Positions 30,000 to 42,633 of a stretch of 64,000 bases of DNA are shown here, one piece after another; the first letter of the stretch is position 1, and the number at the start of each line of letters is the position of its first letter. A program made the translations under genes and the position numbers. Source of the DNA: Cichorium intybus (Eukaryota > Streptophyta > Magnoliopsida > Asterales > Asteraceae); contig CM042013.1 in the NCBI GenBank assembly GCA_023525715.1, positions 80,806,494-80,870,493 of the forward strand, read 5' to 3'. The notes below the pieces were generated by a model that had not been told where the DNA came from, ran no database searches, and saw nothing but the letters and a program-made list of their open reading frames with translations.

Positions 30000-30839
30000 C
30001 TAATGATCATTCTCTTTGCAATAGAAGTAGTCGACATCTTTGGGGTTGGCGAAATGAGGAATGCCGGAAGACTTGGGTCTCGGGCCATTACTGGATGACC
30101 CGACTTGAACCTTTTCCCTCCAATTCTGATTGGGGGGGCCCTTCCGTTTCTTTCCTTTTCCTTGACCAATTGCCAAGACAGGCTGGCTCACTGAGGGTAC
30201 ACTTTTACCCTTCAGCCCATCTTCTACAGTTTGAAGCATGCTATGCAACTCAGCCAAAGAGGTCTGAGTGTTGTACAAATGATACACCAGTGTGAACTGG
30301 TCATAAGAACTCGGTAAGGAGTTAAGCACTATGTTAACGACCAACTCCTTATCGATTAGCATACCCAGCTTCTTTAGCCTGTCCACGTAACCTTGCATCC
30401 TTTGCATGTGAGTGCAGACAAACTCTCCGTCCTTTGGCTTGCTGTTTGTGAAGGCTCAGACCACTTCGCACCTTTCGACATGCGCTCGCTTACGTAACTT
30501 TTCTGCAAGGTCCTTGTGCATTTCATAAGACCAGTAGTCCTCGTAGATTCTTTGCAATTCGGGTTTCATTGTAGCAATCATGATGCAGGCCACTTTAGTC
30601 GCATCATCACAATGTTTTTTGTATGAGGCATATTCCTCGGGAATAGCTGTGTAGGGGTCAACTTCAATGAGCTCAGTATCAAGAACATACTCTTTGTTCT
30701 CAAACCTCAGAGCCATCTTTATGTTTCTGATCCAGTCATTGTAGTTTGTGCCATTCAATGTCACTTTAGAACACAACGAAAGGATTGAAGTGGCGTTACT
30801 GTTGTTGGAGTGGGGAACGGATTGGCCAGCGGAAGACAT
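30000..30839 (-). pseudogene. Gag of element A
   Basis: This is the capsid protein of the copia element. The frame opens MSSAGQSVPHSNNS with LNGTNYNDWIRNIKMALRFE, typical of the N-terminus of plant copia Gag (DUF4219/UBN2 families), and is broken by TGA at about 30456. The same frame resumes with MQRMQGYVDRLKKLGMLIDK and VLNSLPSSYDQFTLVYH, then a basic stretch (QGKGKKRKGPPNQNW) and a damaged zinc knuckle (YFYCKENDH, where family members have CxxCxxxGHWKRxC). A stop follows. The start at 30839 is the first Met after the leader. Confidence 0.88.
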
Positions 30840-31316
30840 CTATAAAAGAATGTAGTTTTTAATTAGATACAAATAATCCTTAATATTTCCAATATAATAA
30901 TAAGGCTAGGACCCAACTATAACAATTCACAACTTAAAAGAGGGATGCCGTAATCTAATTGTAAATTTTATAAAGCTAGGGAAATGACGATTCAGCCAAT
31001 TCCACCGCGGAAGATAATCATATTATAATGGAATTCCTAGATCTTTTTAGATTTATTGAACTGTTCAATAGCATGTTTAATCTCGGATATGCTCTACTGT
31101 TTGTGACTGGGATGCCGAGGATCACAAACTGGATGTGAATAACCATGCAAATTAGCTCGGTACTCTCAAAGTCAAGTACTATCTCTAATTGATGTGCCGG
31201 TAAACCACACATGTTCCATCAACAATGATAAGATTGAGAAACCCATTGCAACTCTTTATGAACCCCTATTGGTGTGCCGGTAAACCACACATGCTCCACC
31301 AATGTTTCATAAAGTG
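30840..31316 (-). other. Leader of element A, gag-proximal part, with two similar hairpins
   Basis: There is no gene. Two similar units at 31189-31222 and 31268-31303 share TGCCGGTAAACCACACATG and are bounded by inverted repeats TTGATG/CATCAA and ATTGGTG/CACCAAT. AAGTG at 31312-31316 is one target duplication of element E; the leader continues at 41867. Confidence 0.75.
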
Positions 31317-32559
31317 TGTTGAAAATACGATAACTGATCTCCACGAATAAGGTTTTTAAGCCTATTACTGTGTGACAGATATGTATTTTATCTATAATAT
31401 GCGGAATAAATAAGAGTTGCGGAATAAAATAAAACGGTAAATCTAAACTAGACAGTATTTAAATAGACAGAAAGCGGTAAATAAAGTAAAAGTTAGAAGT
31501 TAGAGGTTAGATGTAATAAACGCCATTATCAACGATAACGTGTTTTTACAATAAATAAAAAGGTTAGAAATTAGAAGTTAGATGTTAGATGTAATAAACG
31601 CCATTATCAACGATAACGTGTTTTTACAATAAATAAAAAGGTTAGAAGTTAGAAGTTAAATGTCTCGGTTAAATACAGTCCACATGTGTTTTCGTTGTCG
31701 AGGTTCAATTCGGATGTATTGGATATTTGGTACAATTGATTTATAAAAGTTTAAATAAATCAATAATGACACAGATAATTTTAAAAGAACTTATCGATAG
31801 CTGCGGAAGATAGCGTTTTTCTTGATGTGTCGATTTCTTGTTCTTCGCGGTAGGATGAGGTTTTGGTGATTTTTTGGTGTCGGGTAGAGGTTGTTTAGAG
31901 GTTTGAAGTTTGGTGTCGGGTAGAGGTTGTTTAGCGGTTTGAAGTTTGGTGTCGGGTGGAGGTTTTGTTTCTTGCGGTTTTGCGGTTTGATCCTCGTTGC
32001 CAAATGCAGAAATTTCAGAGTTTTGAGCTGTTTGGTCGTGAGTATGCTTGAGGTTTATGAGTATATGTTGTGTAGTGTGTTAGTCTTAGAATGGCAAGAG
32101 GTGAGCTTCAATTTATACTTGCTGAAGAACAGGGATCGCGTCGCGACCGGCCATGCCGTTGCGTTGCGAAGGTGCGGCTGTCGAGTGCTTTTGGTCGGCC
32201 ACTGGTTAGTGCGTTGGGTTGGTAGTCTCGCGATTAGAAAGTTGGTGGTGTCGCGTCCAAGGTCTTCGCATCGCGACCATCTCCTCCGTCGCGTCGCGAT
32301 CGCTGAAGGATTTTGGTCTTCTGTCTTGCTTCTCTTCACGTCTCGACAAATGTGCTGTCGGGTCGCGATGGGGCTTCGCGTCGCGACCGGGCCTTCCGTC
32401 GCGTCGCGATTGCTGAAGCAATCTGGATTTCTGTGTTTTGTTTTTCTTCACGTTCAATCTTGAATCCATGCAACCTGAAATACTGATAATATTTGTTAAA
32501 AAACATTTCGACTTATTTCAGTGATGGTCACATAAAAAACATAAAAACATTATTCAACA
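31317..32559 (-). repeat. 3' LTR of element E
   Basis: The LTR is 1243 bp, identical in length to 40619-41861. By eye there are at least seven differences, all transitions and mostly at CpG. It contains an 84-bp tandem duplication (about 31490-31660), three copies of a ~36-bp unit (about 31860-31970) and a CpG array with TCGCGTCGCGA cores (32129-32410). The open stretches here (for example 178 codons at 31927-32463) are repeated in the other LTR and are not genes. Confidence 0.95.
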
Positions 32560-34108
32560 ATTTCCCCCTATGTGATCATTAATGAAATGAGGAGAAAGAT
32601 GTTTGATTGAAATTCTTGAAATTTGGATAAGACATTTATAAAACCATATCACTTGTTTTGAAAGAGTGTGACTAGACTTTACTTATGTTTTGAAAAATGT
32701 TTGTCAAGAATATTTGTTTCTGAATCAAAGTCTCGAGTTCGATTATCAAAAGATTTTTGTATATGTATTTTCATAATATTCCTTAAGATTTTGTATCATT
32801 TATAAAGACGACAAGTGATCTTAATAGGTAGATTCAGATGAACGCTCATAGGTATAGCTCACACTTGACTGAGGTGTTTGTTTGTTCTGGGTGCAGAACT
32901 GGTGTATAATCACTAAAGATGAGTGATATCTCTCAGTTTGAAGGTGTTGACTTATGCTTAATGTGGATTTATACCTATATACTTTAGTCACTTGGTCTTC
33001 ATATTAGATAATCAATCACATATGACTGGTTTCGGCATTACTCAGAGGGTTTCTTCATTCATGCCATTGATGTTCACTCTCTCTCCGTCGGGAAATACAT
33101 GTAGAGGGGTTTAGAAATATTCATAGTGCAGTTTGCAACTAAGAATATTCAATTATGAAGGCTACAGTATCCCGGTAAATCTTTGGTTTTAACAGCTATA
33201 TTTGATAAAGCATTTGAGAATTTGTTTGTTTGGAAAATTTTGAGAGGTGTCTGTCTTGATTGATTGTTGTTGTAAATCTTCCTTTTCTTTGGTGAAGTGT
33301 TCACCTTTGTCTTTATCTTTTCTTGATTTGTTCGAATACTTTTTGTGTAAAACATATCTGATGTGGTTACCAATTGTGATTTGCTGACAGCATTTGTTGG
33401 ATATGACTTTGTCGTTTCTTCAATTGTCGGATTCGTTATGCCAGATGATGAATCTTTTCTTTGAAGTGGTTTGATTGAGGATAGGGATAGGTGATATAAT
33501 AGACAGTTTGTCTAATATATAAGAAAATGAATGTATCGTCCCTGGTCATCTTGATATCTAAGCAAAAATGAGACTAGCATTACGGTATAAGAGTATAAAT
33601 CCTATAAGTCATCATGAAAACACCTTTGCTCACAGAAATGAATTCCACTTAGCATTTAAAGACGAGGCACAATTTCTCACATGGGTTTGGTTTTCATCTG
33701 AATCTCCTGATCTTATGTCCCTTAATAGATAAAATCGTTATAATTGAAATAAATTCAAAGGGAATAGGAGAATGTACATAACGAAAATTTTGAGATTTGA
33801 ACCTTCACTTTTATTTAAGAATCAATATGACTGAGAACATTCATCGAGCATAAGTATCTGAAAATTTAGTCAAGAATATGTTAATCACATGGTTTTATAA
33901 GGACTTTAAAAGATAAAACTTTATCCTAATTTTTTTTTGATTTTTGATTATGTGGATGTTTTTGGAAAATTTTGGTTATTTGAATGTTTTTGGAAGATTT
34001 TGGTTATTTGAATATTTTTGGAAAATTTTGGTTATTTGAATGTTTTTGGAAAATTTTGATTATTTGACTGAAAGTAAACACTCTTTTGTACAAACAAAAA
34101 GTAAGAGA
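32560..34108 (-). other. 3' non-coding region of element E
   Basis: The 1.5 kb between pol and the LTR is homologous to 62704-64000 of D. A ~31-bp unit (TTTTGGTTATTTGAATGTTTTTGG in its plus-strand form, given here as TTTTGGTTATTTGAA + TGTTTTTGG) is repeated about four times at 33945-34070, against two in D. A short basic frame on the minus strand, 33149-33373 (NQEKIKTKVNTSPKKRK), is partly conserved in D (63310-63672) but has no ATG. An envelope-like gene, found here in some SIRE elements, was not recognised. Confidence 0.7.
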
Positions 34109-37100
34109 TTAGGGATGGATGTTATCTGGATTCAACATTCCTAGACGGCCTAGGAAGTATTGAAACTTGGTTTCGTCTAGAGCCTTAGTAAAAACATCGG
34201 CAATTTGATCTTCGGTGTTTATGAAGTGCAATTCGATATGACCTTTTTGTATGTTGTCTTTGAGGAAATGATATCGAATGTCGATGTGCTTTGTCATGGA
34301 ATGGTGCACGGGATTGTGAGAAATGGCAATTGCGCTGGTTGAGTCACAAAATATTGGAATTTGTGAGACTTTGTAGCCATAGTCACGTAATTGAGTTTGC
34401 ATCCACATGATTTGTGAACAGCAGCTTGCGGCGGCTACATATTCGGCTTCTGCGGTTGAAGTGGACACGCATGATTGTTTCTTTGAAGTCCAACTTACCA
34501 GTCTGCCTCCTAGAAATTGGCAAGAACCAGATGTGCTTTTTCTGTCTAGTCTGCATCCTCCATAGTCGGAGTCGGTGAAGGCGTTAAGCTGAAAATCAAA
34601 GTTAGCTGGATACCAAAGGCCAAGAGATGGAGTTCCTTTAAGATATTTAAAAATTCTTTTTACAGCTATAGCATGAGATTCCATAGGATTGGCTTGGTAT
34701 CTGGCACAGACACATGTAGAAAACATGATGTCGGGTCTGCTGGCTGTCAGGTATAGGAGTGATCCTATCATTCCTCGATATTTCTTTTGATCAACAGGCT
34801 TGCCATTTAAGTCAGCATCTAATTTGTAACCAAGGGCCATTGGGGTTTTTGCTGTATTGGATTTGTCAAGAGAAAAACGAGTCAGAAGATTTTTGACATA
34901 ATTTTCTTGATTGATGAAAATTCCATCTGATGATTGTTTGACTTGAAGTCCAAGAAAAGTAGTCATTTCTCCTATCATGCTCATCTCAAATTTGCTCTTC
35001 ATTAAATCTGCAAACTTGATACTCAAAGATTCATCAGTAGAACCGAAAATAATGTCATCGACATATATTTGAACGATTAACAGATGTTTATTAAAGATTT
35101 TACGAAAGAGAGTTTGATCAATTGAACCTCTTTTGAATCCTGATTCTTCGTAAAATGTTGACAATGTTGAATACCAGGCACGAGGTGCTTGTTTTAAGCC
35201 ATAAACTGCTTTTTGTAACTTAAAACTGTGATTTGGGAACTGTGGATCTTCAAAACCTGGAGGTTGTTGAATATACACATCACGATCAATCTCTCGATGT
35301 AAAAATGCACATTTTACATCCATTTGGTAAACTTTGAAGTTCTTGTGTGCTGCATATGCTAGAAAGATACGAATGGCTTCGAGTCTTGCAACTGGAGCAT
35401 AAGTTTCATCGTAATCAATTCCTTCTTGTTGAGAATAGCCCTTGACGACAAGTCTTGCTTTGTTTCGACAAACTATGTCTTGATCATCAGTTTTGTTTCT
35501 AAAAACCCATCTTGAACCTACTACAGTAACATCGGGAGGAGTAGGAACAAGATCCCATACTTGGTTTCTTTCGAATTCAGCTAGTTCTTCTTGCATGGCT
35601 TTGACCCAGTCTGGATCTTTGAGAGCTGAATGGATGGTTTTGGGTTCGGTCATGGATAAGAATGCTCCGTATAAACATTCATTTGAGGTAGCGGCTCTTG
35701 TTTGAATACCAGAATTGGGATCTCCTATGATTTGGTCTGCAGGATGATTCCTGATCCATTTGTTTAGGCGAGTTTTTTCAGGTATTTCGATTGGTGTTTC
35801 TATGTCCCATTGTTCTTCTTGGTCAGGTGATTCTGTTGGGAATAGATTTTGGTTGTTGTCAGATATGTCTTTTTGGATTATAGGGTGAGAATGAGGTAAT
35901 GAAGGTTCCCCCATAGATGATGCACTGGGATCATTTTGAACAGGTGGATTGGGAGTGTTCAAAGAGGAATTTAGTGTTGGTAATTCCCCCTCGACTTGAT
36001 CTGTATTTTCTTGGTTTGATTGTGAAGTTTCTGCATCGGAGTTTCCTGTAGGAATAGTAGAAGATGTTAGAAATTCAGAATTATAAGCGGTTTTGGGTTG
36101 TTCAAAAAGTAAATCGAGATCAATTTCTATGTCCGTAGAAGGCATTTGTTGAATTGGATTTTGAAAAATATTATCGATCATTTTAGAACCAAAATGTTTA
36201 CGATCCAATTTCCTGACATAAAATTCATCGAAATGAATATCGGTACTTTCTTCAATTACTCTAGTACGTTTATTCAGTACTCGATAAGCAGCTGAGGTAA
36301 AGGAGTAACCAAGGAAAATTCCTTCGTCTGATCTTGATTCAAATTTTGAAAGGTGATCTTTGTTATTCTTTATGAAGCATCGACAACCAAAAATATGAAA
36401 GAATTTGATGTTTGGTTTTCGGTTGTTAATGACTTCATATGGTGTTTTATGAAGTTGTTTATGGATTAAAGAGCGATTTTGAGTGTAGCAAGCTGTGGCT
36501 ATTGCTTCTGCCCAGAAGTATTGTGGCAGATCAGCAAAGATGAGCATTGATCTTGCAGCTTCGCACAGAGTTCGGTTCTTTCATTCAACAACGTCGTTTT
36601 GTTGAGGAGAATAAGGGGCTGAGAAGTTGTGTTCGATGCCTTTGTTTTTGAGAAATGAGTCTAGAGTTATGTTTTTGAACTCTAAACCATTATCACTTCG
36701 GATTCTTCGAACTGGTCGTTTGAGCTTTAATTCAATCTGTTTGATGAAGTTGATCATTTCTTCAGGTGCTTCTGACTTTAGCCTTAAAAAGAAAACCCAA
36801 GTAAAGCGTGAGTAATCATCAATAATAACAAGGATGTATTTCTTCCCTTTTATGCTTTGGGTTTTTGCACGGCCGCAAAGATCAATGTGCATTAATTCTA
36901 GTGGTTCGGATACACTAGATTCAGGAATGCTTTTATGAGAGGATTTGGACAATTTTCCTCCTTCACAAGCTGCACAAAGAGTTTCATTATCAAGTTTCAG
37001 AAGTGGCAGTCCGCGAACAAGATCATTTGCAATCAACTTGTTGATGTAGCCGAAGTTGAGATGGGAAAGACGACGATGCCACAACCAACTAATATCAGCA

Positions 37101-37519
37101 GAAGCTTTGGACAAGAGACAGATGTCTGGTTTTCCATAGATAAGGTCCATATCTAGTGGATACATGTTGCCTAGACGATCAGAATTAACTAGAATGGCTT
37201 TGGTCTTGGCATCTGTGATTATGCTTCGTTGTTTTGTGAAAAGAACTTCATGATTGTTGTCACAGAGTTGTGATGCGCTGATTAGGTTGTGTTTCAAGCC
37301 GTCAACATAGGCTACTTTCTTGATGGTGAAGTGACCATTTGTTATGTTTCCATAACCTTTGATTCTTGCAGTCATGTTATTTCCAAAGGTAACATCTTGT
37401 TTGGATTCTGTGGGTTTGAAGTCTCGTAGAAAGCTCTGGTTTCCTGTCATATGCTTAGAGCAGCCACTATCGATATACCATGTGCCATCCTTGGGCTCTC
37501 CAGCACAAAGTGCCTGCAA
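34109..37519 (-). pseudogene. Pol polyprotein of element E, one nonsense codon in integrase
   Basis: The frame continues directly after the gag TAA. It contains protease (WYIDSGCSKHMTG), the pre-integrase zinc region (LWHRRLSHLNFG, CAACEGGK), integrase with HIDLCGRAK, RSDNGLEFKN and the catalytic Glu region. There the Arg after VVE is a stop (AGA to TGA, about 36578-36580), where D reads VVERRNRTL. The rest, 812 codons from 36547, is open: RT (NKARLVVKGYSQQEGIDYDE; YVDDIIFGS) and RNase H (FTDSDYGGC; STAEAEYVAAA) to DNIHP at 34109. GP in the family's LCGPAK is GR here. A single reverting base separates the two open parts, so decay is recent. Confidence 0.93.
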
Positions 37520-40333
37520 TTAGACAGAAATTTTAGGTACCCAAACCATGGTGGGTCCTGATTTGTTAATGGTTTTTGATAATTTGGAATCATTGTAGTA
37601 TTTGTTGATTGGAAGGAATGGTTGAGGTTTAAGTTGATTTATTAGATTTTCCCAAAGTGAGATTTGTCTTTGAAAACCTGTCATTTGAAACGATTTCTGA
37701 TTTTGTGAAAAGTGTCCTATATGTAAAGTTCTGTTTGATAACCTTTCTTTGTATCTGGGATCCGAATGGTTTTGGAAAACACTTTGATGATGGAATGGAA
37801 TTTGGTGAAATGATGGTTTCTGAAAGTTCCTTGAGAGATTGAAGTTTATCTTTTGAAAGTGACTTTGAATCGGTTTTTGAAAAGGTTTTTGTTTTGGATT
37901 AAAGGTTTGTTTTTGTGGCACAGCGACTGGTTTCAAAGGTTTTTCTTTGAAAACAATGGGCTTGCTTTGTTCTTTTGGTTTAAAGACAGCTTGAATGGGT
38001 TGTTTATTTGTCTGTTGTTTCTTTGAATACTTTTGTCCCAGACTGTTCTTTCCAATAAAGGTTGAGTTTAAAGAGGGAAAGACAGTTGGAGCAGAAGTAC
38101 TTCCATTTTGATGATCAGAATTTTCTCCATTTAAGAAATTTTCAAGTTTGATTGTGCCATCATTCTTTGTTAGTTTAGTAGATCTCAATTGATGAGTTAC
38201 TGAACTAGCAGAGTCTGATTCAGATTTTACAACTCTTTTGAATGATTTGTTGAAAAAGGTATCATCTGGGCTGCAGTTGATAACTGTTTCATCATCTGAA
38301 TCGTCCTCATTAGCAGATGAAAAAAAAACTGGTTGAGGCGATTTAGAGTTTTCACTAATTGTCCCATTTTTCTTTTCAGTCTCTTCATTTTCAAAAGATT
38401 CTCTTCCAATTCCTGGTTTATAATTCGTATCAATTTTGCCAGTTCCTAAGTTGTTTGCTTTAGTGAAAATATCATCACTCAATTTTCTGGCAATATTGAT
38501 AGAATCCAATTTTCCTTGAAATCTTTGATTTTCGGATTCAAGAAATTTGATTTGCTTTGAAGAATCATCTAGTTTTAGATTTAAACTAGTGTTTTTGTCA
38601 GTTAAATCTTGAATTTTTTGTTTTAACTGAAGGACTTCCTTTTCTAAGGTATCTTTTATTTCAGATGAAATAACAGATTGATTTTTTATTTCTAAGTCCC
38701 TTTTTTGTTTTAGAGCTTCATTTAATTGTTCAAGGACGTGATTATTTTCTTCAGATTTTCGTTCAATGTCTCTTTCAAGTTTGTCTCTAGTCCTTGTGGA
38801 TTCTCCAAATCTGAGTTGCAAGGTTTGTAATTCAGATTTGTAGATATCAGATTTGACTATTGTGTCATGATACAGTCTGAGATCAGCTTTTAGACTGTTC
38901 TCAATCTTAGTCATGTGGGAATCAAATGGTGTTCTTGAAAGACCGAGATCTGAGATCATAGACCATACCTGATCGATGACATATGGAGCTCTTGTGGTTG
39001 GTTCATTGTCAGCCATGAAGCAGAAGTTTGACTAAGCTGGTTCAGTATCTGTTTCATCATCAGAAGTTGGCCAGTATTCCACGCTAGGTTCGTGGAATGC
39101 CATCAAAGCTTTTTGCTTTGCTTTCTGTTCTTGTTTCTTCAGTTCTTCGGCTTTTTGAGCGTAGTAAGCTGAGTCTTTGACCTTGATTTTGGCTCGACAA
39201 TCTCGGGCATAATGATTTAGTCCTTTGCATTTGTGACAAATGATTACGTCATCATCATCATCGTTATTGTCAGCCTTTTGGCTCTTAACGGGTGGTCTTT
39301 CAGATGTTTGAGTTTGTTTCTGTTGAGATGGTTTTGAATGATTTTGCTGAAATCCAGAATTTTGGTTATTTTGAAAACCATTGTTTTGATTGTAAGAGTT
39401 GTGATTATTTTGAAATCCACGATTCTGAAAGTTTTGTCCAAAAGTGGATCTTTTTTGAAAATTTGGTCTATGATGTGGCAAAAATCTTTCGAGATTAGTG
39501 TTTGCTACCAAAGCGCACAATTGATGGTAGTCAGCTTCATTATTTGGATCAGACAAGTCACAAGAATTACTTAAGAAAGCTTGGTTTTGATCAATTTGAC
39601 TTTGATCAGGAAAATGTGTTTGGTTTTGAGAGGAAGTTGTCAAAAGCGCAAGTGGTCCTCCAAAAGAAGTAGACGTTGGTGGGTCAATCGAGGATTCATA
39701 CGATTGTAATTCTCCGTACAGATTGTACAAAGATTCAGTATGAATTGCCGGATTTCCCTGGATGATGAGTTTTACCATTTTCCAGCTTTCATAAAGGTTG
39801 TTTAAAAATTTGAGGTTTATCTCATGCTGTGACTTTTTGATGCCTAAATTATTCATTTTGATGGTAATGAGATTGAACCTGTCATGAGCATCATGGATGG
39901 TCTCATGTGAAAACATTTTGAAGTTGTCAAATTCGTTTAAAACAGATGTTTTCTTGTTTCCAATGATTCTCTCATTTCCTTCAAAACGATTTTTCAAAGT
40001 TTGCCAAATTTGGTTTGCGGTTAAAAGGATTATATCATTCATTTGGCTTAGAATACTGTGGGGTATTCCAGACACAAGTTCCTTTTTGGCTTGAAGTTCG
40101 AGTTTCTTCCTTTCATTCAGTATATCCAAGTTACTCGTAAGAGAGGTCATGTTATCTGGTAGAGATCCGTCTACACATTTCCACACATCTTCACTTATAG
40201 AGTTGAGATGAAGATTCATACAACCTACCCATGATTTATATTCTTCGGGAATAAGAATGGGTGCTCGAGTACCTGAACCTATACTGTTAGCAATAGATAC
40301 ATAATTTATGTTTGAGTAGTTTGCGGAAGACAT
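37520..40333 (-). pseudogene. Gag of element E, one nonsense codon
   Basis: This long Gag starts MSSANYSNINYVSIANS. The N-terminal UBN2-type domain includes YKSWVGCMNLHLNSISEDVW; then come Asn/Gln-rich repeats, a zinc knuckle CHKCKGLNHYARDC, an acidic stretch (SVEYWPTSDDETDTEP), a nonsense TAG at 39032-39034 (CAG in D), a coiled coil (about 38880-38490) and a basic Gln/Lys/Phe-rich tail to WVPKISV. The final TAA (37520-37522) is in the same frame as pol and is shared with D. Without the TAG this Gag would be about the same length as the 940-codon Gag of D. Confidence 0.93.
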
Positions 40334-40618
40334 TTTTGGTTTTTTTTTTTTTTTTGTTAACGAAAATGTGATGTTAAAATGAAATTTTTAAAGAAAACTT
40401 ATTGGTGGTTTATAAAAACGCTACACAAAAGTTTTCGACAAAAATTTTCAAAATAAATCACACAAGTAATTTTAAATGTTTTTTTTTTTTTTTTTTTTTT
40501 TGAACAAGTGATATTAAGATGAAATTTTTAAAGGAAACTTATTGGTGGTTTATAAAAACTCTACACAAAAGTTCTCGACAAAAATTTCAAAGTAAATCAC
40601 ACAAGCTCTGATACCAAT
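40334..40618 (-). other. Leader of element E: primer site and tandem duplication
   Basis: The primer site, minus strand TGGTATCAGAGC, lies at 40605-40616, two bases from the LTR. The leader consists of two imperfect copies of a ~110-bp segment (about 40500-40610 and 40360-40480) separated by a run of A on the minus strand. D has the same arrangement at 56203-56455. Confidence 0.88.
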
Positions 40619-41861
40619 TGTTGAAAATACGATAACTGATCTCCACGAATAAGGTTTTTAAGCCTATTACTGTGTGACAGATATGTATTTTATCTATAAT
40701 ATGCGGAATAAATAAGAGTTGCGGAATAAAATAAAACGGTAAATCTAAACTAGACAGTATTTAAATAGACAGAAAGCGGTAAATAAAGTAAAAGTTAGAA
40801 GTTAGAGGTTAGATGTAATAAACGCCATTATCAACGATAACGTGTTTTTACAATAAATAAAAAGGTTAGAAATTAGAAGTTAGATGTTAGATGTAATAAA
40901 CGTCATTATCAACGATAACGTGTTTTTACAATAAATAAAAAGGTTAGAAGTTAGAAGTTAAATGTCTCGGTTAAATACAGTCCACATGTGTTTTCGTTGT
41001 CGAGGTTCAATTCGGATGTATTGGATATTTGGTACAATTGATTTATAAAAGTTTAAATAAATCAATAATGACACAGATAATTTTAAAAGAACTTATCGAT
41101 AGCTACGGAAGATAGCGTTTTTCTTGATGTGTCGATTTCTTGTTCTTCGCGGTAGGATGAGGTTTTGGTGATTTTTTGGTGTCGGGTAGAGGTTGTTTAG
41201 AGGTTTGAAGTTTGGTGTCGGGTAGAGGTTGTTTAGCGGTTTGAAGTTTGGTGTCGGGTGGAGGTTTTGTTTCTTGCGGTTTTGCGGTTTGATCCTCGTT
41301 GCCAAATGCAGAAATTTCAGAGTTTTGAGCTGTTTGGTCGTGAGTATGCTTGAGGTTTATGAGTATATGTTGTGTAGTGTGTTAGTCTTAGAATGGCAAG
41401 AGGTGAGCTTCAATTTATACTTGCTGAAGAACAGGGATCGCGTCGCGACCGGCCATGCCGTTGCGTCGCGAAGGTGCGGCTGTCGAGTGCTTTTGGTCGG
41501 CCACTGGTTAGTGCGTTGGGTTGGTAGTCTCGTGATTAGAAAGTTGGTGGTGTCGCGTCCAAGGTCTTCGCGTCGCGACCATCTCTTCCGTCGCATCGCG
41601 ATCGCTGAAGGATTTTGGTCTTCTGTCTTGCTTCTCTTCACGTCTCGACAAATGTGCTGTCGGGTCGCGATGGGGCTTCGCGTCGCGACCGGGCCTTCCG
41701 TCGCGTCGCGATTGCTGAAGCAATCTGGATTTCTGTGTTTTGTTTTTCTTCACGTTCAATCTTGAATCCATGCAACCTGAAATACTGATAATATTTGTTA
41801 AAAAACATTTCGACTTATTTCAGTGATGGTCACATAAAAAACATAAAAACATTATTCAACA
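40619..41861 (-). repeat. 5' LTR of element E
   Basis: The LTR is 1243 bp. In the element's sense the CpG array (41432-41713) lies directly upstream of the TATA box (minus strand AAGTATAAATTG, about 41411-41422). Differences from the 3' LTR concentrate in this array. Confidence 0.95.
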
Positions 41862-41866
41862 AAGTG

Positions 41867-42633
41867 CAATGTGAAATTTCATGGATTAGCATCAATTCAC
41901 ATTTTTCCTAAAGTAACTAGATTGGGATTTTATAAAACTGTTCTAGTACTTTGATTAATAAAATTATACTTTTAATGAGATTAAGCGGTCCTATCAAACC
42001 CGGTCGGCTAACGACCCTCCACTGATCAGGAGAGCGTGAGAATGGACACCCATTAGACCGCTGTTTTATAGGCAGTCTCCTTATACCCTTTTTATAGATC
42101 AGCTTCGTGAATGAGACCTACTATTGATTTGACTAACCAATTTATCTTATACATATAATATTAACTTTTAATAATAGTTATATAAGATGTATTTTAAACT
42201 TTTAAAATATTTCTAATTTATCTATTTAATTTTTTGAAAATTAACTATTAATTTTAAAATTAAATTTAAACCTTTAAATGATTAAATTTATATTTTAATT
42301 AAACAATTAAATAAATTAATTAAATCCATATAGGTATCACAAATTAATCAAATTAATTTAAACCTATCTTAAACCCCTAATTTTCGAAATTCATAAACAA
42401 TGGGTTTAAGGTTATCCAATTTATTACATAAATAAAGTTACCAAAAATAGAATACCTTCTAAAACCCTAATCGAAAAATCGAAAAAGAGGGGGGGGGGAG
42501 GGGCTAGGGTTTTGAAAACCCTAAACCCCAAAAACGAAATAGCCTATTTAGGGTTTATAAGCTTTAAACCTTAAATTTTAGGAAAACTATTATAGGAATT
42601 CAATAAGAAAACAACCAAAAGCTTTAATACCAC
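41867..42633 (-). other. Leader of element A, LTR-proximal part, with primer site
   Basis: This is AT-rich non-coding DNA with a G-run on the plus strand near 42488-42497. The primer site next to the LTR reads GTGGTATTAAAGC on the minus strand (42621-42633). It differs at two positions from the usual TGGTATCAGAGC, both transitions. Confidence 0.8.

Larger units (their letters stand above)
31317..41861 (-). mobile_element. Element E: SIRE-like Ty1/copia retrotransposon, 10.5 kb
   Basis: Two LTRs of exactly 1243 bp (TGTTGAA to TTCAACA) are flanked by AAGTG at 31312-31316 and 41862-41866. On the minus strand the order is 5' LTR, Met-tRNA primer site (40605-40616), duplicated leader, gag (40333 to 37520), pol (37519 to 34109), 1.5 kb of non-coding DNA, polypurine tract (TAGGGGGAAAT next to 32559) and 3' LTR. 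Gag-pol lies in one frame with three stops: TAG in gag, a TAA at the gag/pol border shared with D, and TGA in integrase. The long Gag with coiled coil and the YVDDIIFGSTDESLS box fit the SIRE/Maximus branch. Confidence 0.95.

Noticed and set aside
31927..32463. 178-codon open frame, also at 41229-41765
   Set aside because: It lies wholly inside both LTRs of E and is produced by the CpG-rich repeats; no domain, and frames are open on both strands there.
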